Source: Filobasidium wieringae (lineage: Eukaryota; Basidiomycota; Tremellomycetes; Filobasidiales; Filobasidiaceae). Taken from it: DNA of 64,000 nucleotides. The notes below the pieces were generated by a model, which saw only the letters and a list, made by a program, of their open reading frames with translations, was not told the DNA's origin and did not search any database. Where the stretch lies: NCBI GenBank assembly GCA_001600055.1, contig BCIV01000006.1, positions 1 to 64,000 on the forward strand, in the 5' to 3' direction. The number at the start of each line of letters is the position of its first letter. Position 1 is the stretch's first letter. Both the position numbers and the translations under genes were made by a program. This document shows positions 48,360-60,825 of this stretch, one piece after another.

Positions 48360-51221
48360 ATGTCATCCACCCCAGCAGCCCGAACCGTCCACGACCCTCT
48401 TCTTTTCGAAGTCGCCTGGGAGGTAGCTAACAAGGTCGGAGGTATCTACACCGTCATCAAGACCAAAGCGCCCGTCACCGTTGCAGAATATGGGTCGAGG
48501 TACACTTTGATCGGACCGTTGAGTTACAAGACGGCTCCTATGGAAGTCGAGAGCGTCGAACCGTGAGTCTTTCCTTGCGCTCCAGATGTCCCTTCCTTGT
48601 CCGGATGAAGCAACGACTCCCTCGCTTACACGTACCGGTTTTCCCGTACGTAATCAGTCCCGCTGGGTCCCCACTCGCCTTGTCTTTAGCTTCCATGAGG
48701 GAACGCGGAGTCAAGCTCATCTACGGTCGTTGGTTGATCGAGGGCGCTCCCAAGGTCATCTTGTTCGATACCGGCTCGGCTTATAACAGGTTGGACGAGT
48801 GGAAGGGTGATCTCTGGAACTTGGCTGGGATTCCTACTCCTCCTAATGATAACGAGACCAACGAGACGATCGTCTTTGGTTACCTCGTCGCTTGGTTCTT
48901 GGGCGAGGTAGGTTCAGGTCTAGGTCTGATCGAACAAAATGGCTAACCAGTGATCGTCTGTCAGTTCGCTGCTCACCACAGGACTTCGGCGATCATCGCT
49001 CATTTCCACGAATGGCAAGCCGGTCTGGCCATTCCTCTTTGCAGGAAAAGGCATATCGACGTTACTACCATCTTTACCACTCACGCTACTCTTTTGGGAC
49101 GATACCTCTGTGCTGGATCCGTCGACTTTTACAACAACTTGCAGTACTTTGATGTGGATCACGAAGCCGGAAAGAGAGGGATTTATCATCGGTGAGCAGA
49201 TTCCAAGTTTGAAGCGATTCGGGAAGGACTGGTGCTGATTCGCTCTGTCGGAGTGTAGATACTGTATCGAGAGATCGTCCGCTCATTGCGCCGATGTCTT
49301 TACCACCGTCAGTCATGTGACGGCATTCGAGAGTGAACACTTGTTGAAGCGAAAGCCTGGTGAGTACAAACTCTTAAAGTCAGCCGTGAAGAGCGAATAC
49401 TGATCGCTCCTCGCGTGAATCAGACGGTGTCCTTCCCAACGGTCTGAACGTTGTTAAATTCCAAGCGATGCACGAGTTCCAGAACTTGCACGCTCTTTCC
49501 AAGAACAAGATCAACGAGTTCATTCGGGGACACTTCTACGGACATTACGACTTTGATTTGGAGAATACCATTTACATGTTCACCGCGGGAAGGTACGAGT
49601 ACAGGAACAAGGGTGTGGACATGTTCTTGGAGAGTTTGGCTCGTGAGTGTTTAGGACGTTTAGGTTGTCCATGAATAGCCGACTTATCTTCTCGATCGAT
49701 CTTAGGTTTGAACCACCGATTGCAAAAGATGGGGTCCAAGACCACCGTCGTCGCTTTCATCATCATGCCCGCTTCTACCAACTCTTACACCATCGAAGCG
49801 CTCAAGGGACAGGCCGTTATCAAGCAGTTGCAAGATACCGTTCAAGAGATCCAGAACAGGATCGGGAACCGTCTGTTCGAGCACGCCGCTCGATACGATG
49901 GAGAACTCGGAACTGAAGTTCCTGACCCCAAGACCTTGTTGTCCGACGAAGACAAGATCCTCCTCAAGCGTCGTGTCTTTGCGCTCAAGAGGAACTCGTT
50001 GCCCCCCGTTACCACTCACAACATGCAGGACGATGCCAACGATCCGATCTTGAACCAGATCAGGAGGACTCAGTTGTTCAACAAGAAGAACGACAGGGTC
50101 AAGGTCGTCTTCCACCCCGAATTCTTGAACGCCAACAACCCTATCTTGGGGATGGACTATGAAGAGTTTGTTCGAGGATGTCATTTGGGAGTCTTCCCTA
50201 GTTACTGTTAGTATAGACTGAGATTGTTAGTGACGGACTGATGATCTGATACTCTTATGCTCCCTTTTGTTCGTAGACGAGCCATGGGGTTACACTCCAG
50301 CTGAATGTACCGTCATGGGAATTCCTTCCGTCACCACCAACTTGTCTGGATTCGGTTGCTTCATGGAGGACTTGCTCGAGTCGCCCGATGTGAGTTTCAG
50401 ATGTTGACGCTATATGAGCTATGTGATGTTCAACAACTGATGACATTTGATTAGGACTACGGTTGTTACATCGTCGACAGGCGTTCGCAATCTGTCGAAG
50501 ACTCGGTCGAACAGCTTGTAAGTTGCTCCGCTCACCTCTGTTCGTGTGGGTGTTGACCAGCTTTTATCGCAGACGAACCAATTGTTGTCGTTCTCCACCA
50601 AGACCCGACGACAGCGTATCAACCAGCGTAACAGGACTGAGCGATTATCCGAGCTGCTCGACTGGAAAGCGCTTGGTCTCGAGTATGCCAAGGCTAGGCA
50701 GCTTGCTTTGCGAAGAGCTTACCCGGATTCTTTCGGTGATGACGAGCCCGACTTTATGGGTGTTCACCGAGTCGGTGTTCCCTTGAGTGCTCCCGGAAGC
50801 CCAAGGTACAAGAGTGGAGCCATGACTCCTGGTGATTTGGGTACGTGTCGCCGTGTTGTCATATCTCACGTTCAAAGGCTGACTGTCCCTATGAAATTCT
50901 AGGTACCTTGACCGAAGAGATGGAGGGTCTTTCCACTTCCGACTACATGGGCGGCCGTGGTGAGTGACCCCTGATCTCACTTAAACCTGAGCGAGCGTTT
51001 GACCTTGTTCTTTTATAGCTTGGCACGGAACCCAGGATGAGGACGAGGAGACCTCGTACCCCTTCCCCTTGGTCATGAAGCAAACCCGAAACCGATCTGA
51101 CTCGCTCAGCTCTGCCATCTCGGGAACAATGACTCCCAGCGGTGGACGCAGGTTGACCGAGAAGGACCTCTTGGCCGCCGACGAGGCTTTGACCAACAAC
51201 ACTCACGTGAATGGCAACTGA
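48360..51221 (+). CDS. GSY1: Glycogen synthase (GT3 family)
   Basis: Glycogen synthase extends alpha-1,4-glucan from UDP-glucose. About ten exons give a protein near 700 residues, the usual length. The start [24 protein letters not shown] leads to [15 protein letters not shown], the sugar-nucleotide loop. Then come [37 protein letters not shown], the linker [16 protein letters not shown], and the GT-B second domain: [20 protein letters not shown] and [18 protein letters not shown]. The C-terminal Ser/Thr-rich part ([20 protein letters not shown]) holds candidate phosphorylation sites like those that inhibit the yeast and mammalian enzymes. The allosteric-site arginine cluster ([15 protein letters not shown]) is present, consistent with glucose-6-phosphate control. 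Confidence 0.95.
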
Positions 51222-51500
51222 AAAACACATCCAGCAATCGATCCGATTGTTTGCATAAGAGAACACGGTACCACGTTTTGACAGAAAACTGTGGTCGCGT
51301 CTTCAACTCAGACTTTCCTCTTTCCTTAATCAAATTCTTTCTACTATTCATCATGTATTATTCCGTTTAATTTGGAAAAAAGCGCTTGATCAACGTGATA
51401 TGCCATCCCGATGCTATGCCGCCCCCTATCGACGACCAATGGTCAACGGCGCTCCAGGGGCTTTCAAACAACCGCTTCATTATGATAGCGGCTCAAAAAG

Positions 51501-51584
51501 AAACCACTATGGGATTCGAACCCATGACACCCAGATTACACCAAACGATCGAAGTCTGATGGACTACCACTGTCCCAAGCGGTC
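51501..51584 (-). tRNA. tRNA-Arg (anticodon UCG) with a 12-nt intron
   Basis: Read on the minus strand, the acceptor stem GACCGCT/AGTGGTT closes with wobble pairs. The D stem is GGAC/GTCC, the anticodon stem TCAGA/TCTGG, and the T arm ATGGG-TTCGAAT-CCCAT. The loop CT-TCG-A is followed by a 12-base insert starting TCGTTTGG before the closing A, the standard intron position after base 37. The order matches the yeast tRNA-Arg loop CT-TCT-A. A T run follows directly as the polymerase III terminator (CTTTTTG). The discriminator base is T, which is unusual for arginine tRNAs. CCA is not encoded, as expected for a eukaryotic gene. Confidence 0.85.
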
Positions 51585-52551
51585 ATAGAGGATACCTTAT
51601 GCTCACCATATAATATATATCAAAACAAGAAACCCTTCCACCTCCCGCTATAGAATCCAAGAGGAATGGCAGACCCTGCAAGCACTGTATCGCCTCGAAA
51701 CGACAGGCTCAGCGCCTTATGCAGAACCCCACGTTCTCCGACTTCTGCTCTATGCAAGGTGATGAAGAGATTACATCGGAAATCCTAGACGACACCAATA
51801 ACGGGAGGACATTCTGACCAATATCGGACGCGCGGTTGCCCATTCTTGACTGGTTTCCTATGGTTATCGTTCATTCATGTCGATGTTTGAACATTTGTGT
51901 GTTTCTCCTTGTCCATCCAGAAAATCTTTGGTCCCCCTGGAGTTACAGAATCATTCGAGCGCATCAGTGAACAGATTGAAGAGGGATGGGCCTCGAACAC
52001 GACGACTTACCCAGTCAGTTCCCATTCACTAGCAATTCAGAGCACAGCTAGCCTACATGATGGATTGTTCCCGGTTGACCGACACCCGCAATTTCCACTG
52101 ACCGTCTCCTTTCCAACTGCCCAAAACACCGTTCTTGTTCCTCGTTAATAACGTTGTTTGAATGGGTTCCTTGTCATCCACCTCTGTGGCCATTTATGAC
52201 TAAACGATTGCCTACATTACATGAAACGTGAAGGGTTCTGTGTCTGCTTGCAAAAAAGGTGACGGCGACCCTTTTCACGAAGCGACGAAAAAATGACTAT
52301 CGACAATATCCATCGCTTGAGACATCATATGATACAATGAGCGGTGAACGAAAAGGGTATATAACTAAAGTGAAACTCGAAGAGAAGAGAAGAGAGGTAC
52401 ATTCATTCGTTCATTTCGTGCGAGATCGTTCTTCATCAAGCTTTGTTTCCGTGCATCCGTGTTTCGATAACTAGTAATCTTCACTTCCAAAAGTGATCGC
52501 GCCTGGCGAAAGCAAAGCGATCGGGGTCAATGGGAGTCTCATCCGGACGGA
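51585..52551. other. Intergenic after the tRNA
   Basis: This is nearly 1 kb of AT-leaning sequence between the tRNA and the end of a minus-strand gene. Plus-strand ORFs at 51897-52148 and 52259-52474 lack codon bias or motifs. No gene is called. Confidence 0.45.
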
Positions 52552-55499
52552 TCACGATCTTGCGCGCAACTCACTCTCGCTTAGACCGCTCCTACTCTGT
52601 TTCCTGTTCATCCCCATCATACTCTGAAGCGCCGCTCTGGCAGGGTTCCCATGAGCCTGATGACCCATCGCGTCCGCCGCCTGACTGAAGCTCAAGCTCG
52701 CCTTCAAAGCGGGATTGTTATTCGGCAAGGTCGGAGCGAGTGATAGCGTGGAGAAGGACGAGGGGAAGAGCGGGTGACCGGGACCACGTTCGAGCCCCCC
52801 GGGCAGGAGGACGGAATAGGACGGACGATGTACGGAGGCGGGGGCGGGCAAGGAAGGGGTGGTACTGATCTGTACCCCGACGAACGATTTGGCCCGACTC
52901 TTGACGGAAGCGAGAGGGATCGATCCGGGCAACTCTTTCGACCTCGCGTTCGCATTCGGACTGGTCTCCCTTCCGAACGGATCCATCGGTTCACCCCTCC
53001 CGCCCGCGATCTGAGCGGGAGTGAGGGAAGGTGGGGACTTGGTATCCGACTGACTCTCCTCCTCTTCCGCGACATCCATGAGCCCACCGGGCGTCCCGGG
53101 GATGGAACCGATACTAGGCGCGCGTTCTCCCAAGGAAGGGTAATGATAATGATCGGGATCCATCTCCTCGGGTTCGGTAGCGGACAACCCTTCGACCCAG
53201 ACGTGATCATGATTCATAAACTCGTCCGGATGAGCGGAGAGTACCGGACTGCCGGCGGTCGTGCTCGCATCGAAGACGTCACTCAGAGCGGCCGTATGAT
53301 GCCCTGCCGTGCCGATCTCCGTCTCCCCCGCATTCAGCAGATCCCCATCACAACCAAGACAAACCCCGATCCGTTCCCAGAGCGCCTCGCTCCTCGCTCG
53401 GACGGCGGACCGGGCCAGCTTGATCCATTCGAAATCGTCACATTCGGCACGGGAGAGGAGGAGGTGGGTTTGGAATTCCTCCCAAGTCCAATCTTCCGGA
53501 TCGACCGAGCGTAGAGGGGTGGCGCGTAGAGGGGTGGATTCGGTGATTTTGGATTCCTTTGGGAAAGTAGGTCGGATGATCTCGAACAGTTCGTACTGCC
53601 GGTACGTTGCTCGTCAGATCCGATGGCTCACACCCCGTACGCCGTCTGGACTCACATTACTAGCCTGTTCCATCAACTCCTTGACCTCGGCCGCGCGATC
53701 GACGTAGGGTAACAAGACGTCGTCATTCATCTCCACGTACTCTACCGGTTCCAACTCGGTCCCCTCCCCCCCCGCCGCCTTGCTCGCCAACGAGACGTCA
53801 CTACCTCTTCGATCCCGATTCGAGAACCTCGCGTGAGGGGTGGCGAGGACGGGTGATCGGAGACCTTCGACGAGTTCCAGTACCTGATCGGGGGAGAGGT
53901 TCTTGGTCTCCTGATGAATGTTGAGCGGGTTGCAAGTTTTCAACGAGCCGGAAGAGACCCAACCGTTCCCTCCCATGGATTCAAAGAGGAAATTGGCCCG
54001 GGTGGCCGAACTGCCTGGACCGGGGTTGGGTTCAGTCGAACTCGCCTGTCCCCCCGAGGCGCCCAAGCCCACGCCCAGGTCGGCCGGACCGGGGGATCGT
54101 GCGAACCCGACGGCAGGTGGGGGAGAGAAGAGGAGACCGGATAGGTTGGAGGGGTTCGAGGTGGATGTGGTGAGAGGGGCGGAAGGTGTGAAACTGAAGG
54201 GGGATAGGTTGCTTCCCGATTTCGTCCTCCTACAACAAGTACACCAGGGGGGAGGGGGGGGGAGGGGGGATCAGTCTTCCCTCTCTCAACTCGACTCGAC
54301 GGACGTAGCGACATCGAACTGACCTCCTATTAACCCCAGGCCTATCCATCCTCTCCTCCCCTCCCGCATTCGCATTCGCATTCGCAGCGGCATTCGCATT
54401 CCCAACCCCCGCACCGGCCCTCTTGCCACTAAAGGCCCTGACCAAAGTAAGCTTACTGACCGCCCCTCCCCTCTCCCCCCTATCCGCCTCCCTGGCCGCA
54501 CCGGGGGACGCCGCCCCGGTCCCCCCCACGAACCCGAATTCCGCGACCATCGAGGTCTTGGCGATCATGCTCTCCCTGCGACTCAAGCTCCTGGTCACGC
54601 TAGGTGTCCGAGGGTGAGGGTGAGGGTGGGGGTGGATCGTGAGCGGGTCCAGGCCGGAATCGCTCCCGTCCGTCCCTTGGGCGGAGAGAGGGCCGGTCGC
54701 TCGGGTCAGGTTGGATAGGGTCAGAGGTGTCATGGGGCCGAATCCTTTCCCGTGTCCTTGTCCGTGAGCGTGCCCGTGATAGATCCCCAACCCGTTCGTC
54801 GTCCCCGAATGGACCGCGTGTTGGGAAGGGGAGGAGGCGAGGCTGGAAGCGTTCGAGTGCAGGGAGGTGTTACGGGAGTGCGAGTTCCTTCTCATCGCGG
54901 TCGTGGTGGTGGTGGTGGTGGTGGAGGGAACGCTGACGGGTTGGAGGGAGGTGAAGGATTGTAATGGAGAGAGCGCGTTCAGGTGAGGTCTCGGAGCTGA
55001 ACGAGCGACGTCAAGTTCAGTCGACGTCAATCGAAGCCGATGGGGTCAGTTTCGTCTGTCCGTCTGAAGAAAGAGGTCCGGAAAAAAAGGGCCAAAGGAC
55101 CCCCTCCCTGGGTCGAGACCCACCTTGTAATCCACTCCCCGTCGACCCCGTCCTCCCATGCCCATGCCCAGCCCCATGCCCAGTGACGGTCCCATTCGAA
55201 TCATCTGCCACTCCCATCTTCCCAACGTCCTTATCCTGTGACGCTCGACGTTTATAGCTCTCCAGGAAACTGGGCCGAGGGGACGATTGTCGTTTCAAAG
55301 AGGAATACGGGTCGGCGTGAGCGTGAGCGTCCTTGGGTCTGTTGCTGTTGTTGTCTTGCGAATCTGGGTGGGAGAAGATGAAGGGGGGTGGGATCCGTTG
55401 TAAAGAGCTGGAGGGTGGTGGTGGTGTTGAAGTCGCACTGGGGGCGGTGGTGTCGAGTGGATCGATGGTGTCCGAGTGCGAGGTTGCTGATGGTGACAT
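52552..55499 (-). CDS. Large low-complexity Ser/Pro-rich protein with one conserved island
   Basis: I do not recognise this protein. The start at 55499 (MSPSATSHSDTIDPLD) begins a chain of at least five exons giving about 850 residues. Most of it is disordered: Thr runs (from a GGT repeat near 54905-54930), Asn/Ala repeats from GCATTC DNA near 54360-54400, and HPHPHPHP. Two parts look conserved. One, near 53800-53950, contains LNIHQETKNLSPDQVLELVEGL. The other, near 53350-53600, contains QYELFEIIRPTFPKE, then DWTWEEFQTHLLLSRAECDD and FEWIKLARSAVRARSEALWERIG. Repeated RxxS sites (RRNSHS, RRESM, RRGSD) could be kinase targets, which suggests a signalling regulator. Exon edges were not all verified. 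Confidence 0.65.
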
Positions 55500-56624
55500 G
55501 GAATGACGTCCCGATGGATTATTGCTTCCGTTCCAGGGAAATGGCAATGGGCGGCAAGTGAGCGAGTGCAAGTGAGCGAGTGCGAGTGACCTCGTGCGAC
55601 CTCGATGATCCGTGGGATTCCTGTTCCAACAGATCACAGAGCGGTCAGAAGACCAACCACCTCGAGTGATTCGAGCAACGGACAGACAGAGTACCCCGGT
55701 GCACACGTCCTCAGGTAGCAAGGATGACGTCGCACAGGGTGGTGAACCAGGTCGACTTACGTAGGGATTTGGATCCGGGGCGGTACTTTATCACGAGCGA
55801 TGTCAGTGCGAGTCCGGAGTCGTGGTGGTGGGAGTTGTGACGTTGACAGGCTCAGAGATGGATGCAGGGTGGATGTCATCGACCTCATCGGCAACTGCAA
55901 CTGTACATCAGCAACCGTACATCAGCAACGTCCCTCCCCCTTGTTACCACCTCCACCTCCACCGACCACCCTCGCCCACCGTCATCAACCCGCTCACCGT
56001 CACAACGAGCGGGGAACCGTAGAGCCCCCCGGTCCCAGCCCAGTTCAGGGGGAGAAAGGCACGCCCCACGCTCACCCTCGTTTCACGTGCAACGCGTGCC
56101 CAAAGGATCCCGCATTCCACTACTAGCGCTCACGTCGTTGCCAAGAAAGGCAGTCGCTGAAGGAATGAACGAGGGTGTACCGCGGATCGCGGATCGAGAA
56201 GGGGTGGGTTGTAAGTCGTGGACTCTCGGTTCCGACAAGTTTCAGGACGGTTCGTGGATCGCCTACCATGCCCACCTCCATACTCCATCAAACTAAAAAA
56301 TAACGCATGCAGACGAAACCTATGTAGGTACGTGGGTATCGAGAACCACTTCGACCGGGCTAATGTCATATCATCTAGGGTGTACGGAGAGGGGAGTTTC
56401 ATACAGATTTACAGACGAAACGAAACGAAAACAAACTGTACTGAACTGAACTGAACTGAACTGAATCGGATTGAGACAAACAAATTGAGACGAAACGGAA
56501 ACGAAAACGAAGACGAAATCTAACCACCTCTTGCCAAATAAGAGACGATCGAAACAGGACGATCATCCATCAACACGTCTCCTCACGAACTCGCGCTGGA
56601 CCGCACTAGGAGCCGGTGCTCTCG
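55500..56624. other. Intergenic, upstream of the low-complexity protein
   Basis: About 1.1 kb holds the promoter of the low-complexity gene and the 3' flank of the WSC gene. It contains a pyrimidine-rich CCTCCACC stretch near 55940-55980 and tandem ACTGA units at 56438-56465. The short plus ORFs look non-coding. Confidence 0.45.
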
Positions 56625-57585
56625 CTAGATGGAGGAGATGGTGGTCTTGCTCCCCTGGGAGGAGGCGGCTTGAGAGGAGCTGGATTGGGAGGAGGTTGCT
56701 TGGGAGGTGGTTGATTGGGAGGTGGTCGTTTGGGAGGTGGTCGTTTGGGAGGTGGTTGCTTGGGAGGAGGTAGCTTGGGAGGAGGTGGCCTGAGAGGTCG
56801 CTTGCGAGGAAGTCGCTTGAGAGGTCGTTCCAGCCGAGGTAGCTTGGGAGCTGACTTGACCGGTAGCGCTCGAGTCAGGAAAAGTACTATAGGTAGTCGC
56901 AAAACTCGTCGCAACACTCGTCGCAGCACTCGTGGTTGCCGCTTTATTGGCATCGGTAGAATCGTCATCATCGAAACCCTGCTCGCCGACAGACGAAACA
57001 GGCCCAGCGGTGGACCCGGCCGAAGCACCACTGGTAGTCAAGCTGAGAGTACTGGCGGATGTAACGTCGGTCGAGGTCCCGTCACTCGCAGTCGATAGGG
57101 GGTCCCAGTGATCCCGACTGAAGATCTGGATCCTATTGGCGTTCCCACAATACTCCCCGCCGTTCCCGGTGCATGGCATTCCTGCGCAATCGAAATCATA
57201 GGTCTGGTCGAGATCGGTCAGAAAGTCATTCCCGCAGAAACATTCTCGACCTGTGGATCGTCTCGGTTCAGCACCCCTCTCTCACGCTCACGCTCACGGG
57301 GAGGAAGGATCGATCGGACTTACCCCACTCCACACCCGCATATCGGTACGAATCACTTGCGACGGCGCTGAAACAATATCGTTTACACCTCTCGATGGAC
57401 ATGGATACGTCGGAGATGGATGCGCTCCCTTGAGGTCCGTTCGATCCGAGGACTCGGTTGGTTAGGTCGTCCTTGTAACACCCACCTTCCTGTAATTGTT
57501 GGCTCCTGGTAGTGAATGGAGCGGCTCGTGCGCCTAGGGAGAGACATAGTGCGACGAGCGAGAGTGTGGGAAGAGACGATCGCAT
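56625..57585 (-). CDS. WSC-domain secreted or wall protein
   Basis: The start at 57585 gives a signal peptide ending LSLGARAAP; an in-frame upstream ATG adds an unlikely His-rich leader. The WSC carbohydrate-binding domain spans an intron: GGCYKDDLTNRVLG, then SIERCKRYCF, YRYAGVEWG, RECFCGNDFL, CAGMPCTGNGGEYCGN and ANRIQIF. The expected cysteines are present. The remaining ~150 residues are Ser/Thr/Gln-rich with tandem SSQAT and TTSQT units, made by a GGTGGTC/GAGGTGG DNA repeat at 56690-56830. No transmembrane or GPI signal follows, so this is a secreted or wall-linked form rather than a Wsc sensor. The tail repeat number may vary between strains. Confidence 0.88.
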
Positions 57586-58345
57586 TGTAGAGAGATTGTT
57601 CAAAAGAGTGTTGTGTACGTGGTGGTGGTGGAGTTGTGTGTGAAACGTATGAGCCGATGGATGATGTACTATACAGGATTGACCACCGAACAGAATCGCC
57701 ACGAAACGATCCGAATTTATACATCGCTGAGAGGACGATCTGAAACTTGAAACCAGTACGGAGGCAGCTTTTCCCCCGTAGGGATCTGATGGAAAGGAAC
57801 GCGACGTTTCGAAGGATCTCAGATCCGTCTGGAAATAGAAACCCTACCTTTCATGGCCGACGTTTCGTCATCCACCAAGTCAGGGGGGACCTGGGGGAAA
57901 AGGGATGGACGTTGGACGTAGTGGGAGAACATGTTGGAGCTGATAGCGAGCTGGAGCTAACGGTCGAGTCCGAAGTCGAGGCCGATGATACCGGGCGACT
58001 CGATGCAGCGACGTTCACCTCCTCGCGAATGAGTTTCGTCGGATCTCGTCTTGGCACGGACGTTTCCGTCGCTTCGGTGTAATAAAACGTGATCAGCCAG
58101 AAATAATTACGCGATCGAGCATGGGCGAGCATGTGATCTGTCGGTCCTTTTCCGCGCGCCTTTCTTTTGCGCCGAAATTATTCGTTCGACCCACACACCG
58201 TACACTCGCTCATTCGCTCGATGGTTCACAGTGGAGCCACCTGCCCACCTAAATATACAACTCGACAGCGCAGCCAGTTACTTCCAGTGGCTATTCTCGA
58301 CCTCGTCTTCTCACAGATCTCGAAACCTTGCCAAATTAATCCATC
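57586..58345. other. Divergent promoter of WSC and PTR2 genes
   Basis: About 760 nt separate two divergent starts. A 111-codon plus ORF and a 93-codon minus ORF overlap here; both lack domains and look like chance ORFs. Confidence 0.4.
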
Positions 58346-60592
58346 ATGCCTATGGAAGAACCCATGGCCCAGATGCCGCCTGCCCTCCTCGTCGAGGGTG
58401 GCGCGCGAAACGATCTGCCTACCTCTTATGAAGGTCAGAGGATAATGAGGGAGAAATCCCTCGGCGAGAAGAACGATACTCAGGAGGTCGTACAGTCTAC
58501 CTACTTTGATCCTCTCAGTGCGTATATCAAGTTGGCTCTCTGCCGCACCTATCCAGCTGACCCACTATATCTCATCTTCGCCCACAGACCCTGATGACGT
58601 CTACCCTACCGAAGAGGAGGCTGCCACCCTTCGTCGTGTGCCTGATCGAGTCCCCTTTGCCAGTTACCTCGTCGCTGTCGTCGAGCTTGGAGAGCGATTC
58701 TCTTACTACGGTACTACCGGTATGTCACCTCTTTGCGCTTGTAGAGTCGCAAGACACTGATACAGTCGGCATTTATAGTCGTGTTCACTGTATGTGTGCC
58801 TAAATACTACGCCTCTGGCTACATTATTGACGTCCCGCCGATTTACCACAGAACTTCATCCAACGACCTCTTCCCCCTGGCTCTCGTACCGGTGCTGGTG
58901 GCGATGGCGGTCAATCCGGAGCTCTTAACGCCGGTCAGAAGGCTGCTTTCGGTTTGACCACCTTCAACACCTTCTGGGTCTACTTGACTCCTCTCTTGGG
59001 AGCCTACTTGGCCGATCAGTACTTTGGTCGTTACAGGACCATCCAGTTGGCCAACGTCGTCGTCTTGGTCGGACACATCCTCTTGACTGTTTGTGCTATT
59101 CCCGGAATCATCGAGAAGAACGGAATCATCGGTCTCTTCGTTGTCGCTCTTATCATCATGGGTCTCGGTTCCGGTGCTTTCAAGAGTAACGTATCCCCCT
59201 TGATTGCCGAGCAGGTCACGCGTCAAAAGGCGGTTATCGAGGAGAGGAACGGAACCCGAGTCATCGTCGATCCTTCCCTTACTACCGCCCGTTTGTTCAT
59301 GTACTTCTACTTGTTCATCAACATCGGTTCCCTCGTCGGACAAATCGGTATGGTCTACGCGGAGAAATACGTCGGATTCTGGTTGTCCTACCTCCTTCCT
59401 ACTATCGTTTTCCTCATCTGTCCTTTGGTCTTGCTCTTCGGAAAGAAGCTCTATGTCCTTCGACCCCCTGCCGGAAGTGTCTAGTGAGTCCCAGTAACAG
59501 GTCACACATAGCCGTACGGATATTGACCTGTTCTTGCTCTGCAGCCCTTCGGCTATCCGAGTCATTCGTGCTGCTAGCGAAGGACGATGGTCCATGAACC
59601 CCAAGATCCTCTTCGGACCCCGAAACTGGGACAATGCCAAGCCCGGCAGGCGAGAAGGTCCTCGACCCGAATGGATGAGGTTCGACGACGAGTGGGTTGA
59701 CGAGGTCAAGAGGGCTTTGTCCGCCTGCAAGGTCTTCTTGTTCTACCCCGTCTACTGGATCGCTTACAACCAGATGACCGGAAACTTGACCTCCCAAGCT
59801 GCCGTCATGGAGTTGAACAACGTGCCTAACGATATCATCAACAACATCAACCCTATCTCGCTTATCATCTTCATTCCTATCTTCGACTTGATCGTCTACC
59901 CCTTCTTGCGTCGAAGGAACATCCGATTCACCCCTATTAAGAGGATTACCGCTGGATTCTTCTTCGCTACTTTGGCCATGGTCTGGGCCACCATCACTCA
60001 GCTCTACATTTACCGAATGAGCCCTTGTGGATACTCTGCCAACACCTGTGTTGATGAGGCTGGTAACACCAGGCCCGCTCCTATCAACGTTTGGAGTCAG
60101 ATCGGTTCTTACGCTCTCATTGGATTCTCTGAGATCTTCGCTTCCATCACTCTTCTTGAATACGCCTACACCAAGGTACGTTGCATGCAATGCGTCATCC
60201 GTGTGACGACACATGAGCTGACTTGAACTCTCTCTAGGCTCCCCGCAACATGCGATCCATCGTTCAAGCTCTGTCTCTCTTGACCAACGCTGTTTCCGCT
60301 GCAATTGGAGAGGCCCTTGTTCCCTTGAGTGACGATCCTAACCTCGTCTGGAACTACATGGTTTGCACAATGTGAGCATAAATGTTATCGACAGTCACTC
60401 GAAAAGGCGCTTACATGGAAAAATGTATTCAGTCTTGCTGGTCTCGGAGGTATCTTTTTCTGGTTCACATTCCGAAACCTTGATCGAGAGGAGGAGCAGC
60501 TCAATGAGCTTCCTGAGGGTCATGTATGGCCCAAGGGTCCCTTGCCCGAGAGCGAGATCGAAAAGACTCGTGAGACTCGAGCTTACGAGTAA
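58346..60592 (+). CDS. PTR2: PTR2/POT proton-coupled oligopeptide transporter
   Basis: POT transporters import di- and tripeptides with protons across the plasma membrane. Six or more exons give about 590 residues with some 12 predicted transmembrane helices. The first exons are cytosolic (MPMEEPMAQMPP...). The family signature spans introns: VVELGERFSYYGTT, then NFIQRPLPPG, then GLTTFNTFWVYLTPLLGAYL and ADQYFGRYRTI. Then come GLGSGAFKSNVSPL and FYLFINIGSLVGQI, the POT motif. The long cytosolic loop is at 59560-59700, and CKVFLFYPVYWIAYNQMTGN continues the core. The C-terminal helices run to the tail EIEKTRETRAYE. In yeast, PTR2 is repressed by good nitrogen sources, and similar control is likely. 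Confidence 0.93.
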
Positions 60593-60825
60593 AATAGGTA
60601 CTTCGGGTACTTTACAAGAAAAATCAACTATAATCCGTAGATACATTCTTGCCTGCCACTTGCCATGCTCAAGCACTGTAATAATTGCCCAGGATGAGCT
60701 CTATATAAATACACACACCGATCTACTCTGCGAATGACATCGAACAATCTGTTGCCTCGGGATCAGATAATGGAGGCAGCGACCAATCCTGAAGATACAA
60801 AAGATAGCTGCATGGTTTATCGATT

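Noticed and set aside
51897..52148. 83-codon plus ORF after the tRNA
   Set aside because: Unbiased codons and no motif, in an AT-leaning intergenic region; best read as chance.
58843..60304. Two overlapping minus-strand ORFs over the peptide transporter
   Set aside because: Antisense to transmembrane coding sequence with biased codons. No domain or splice signals supports them.
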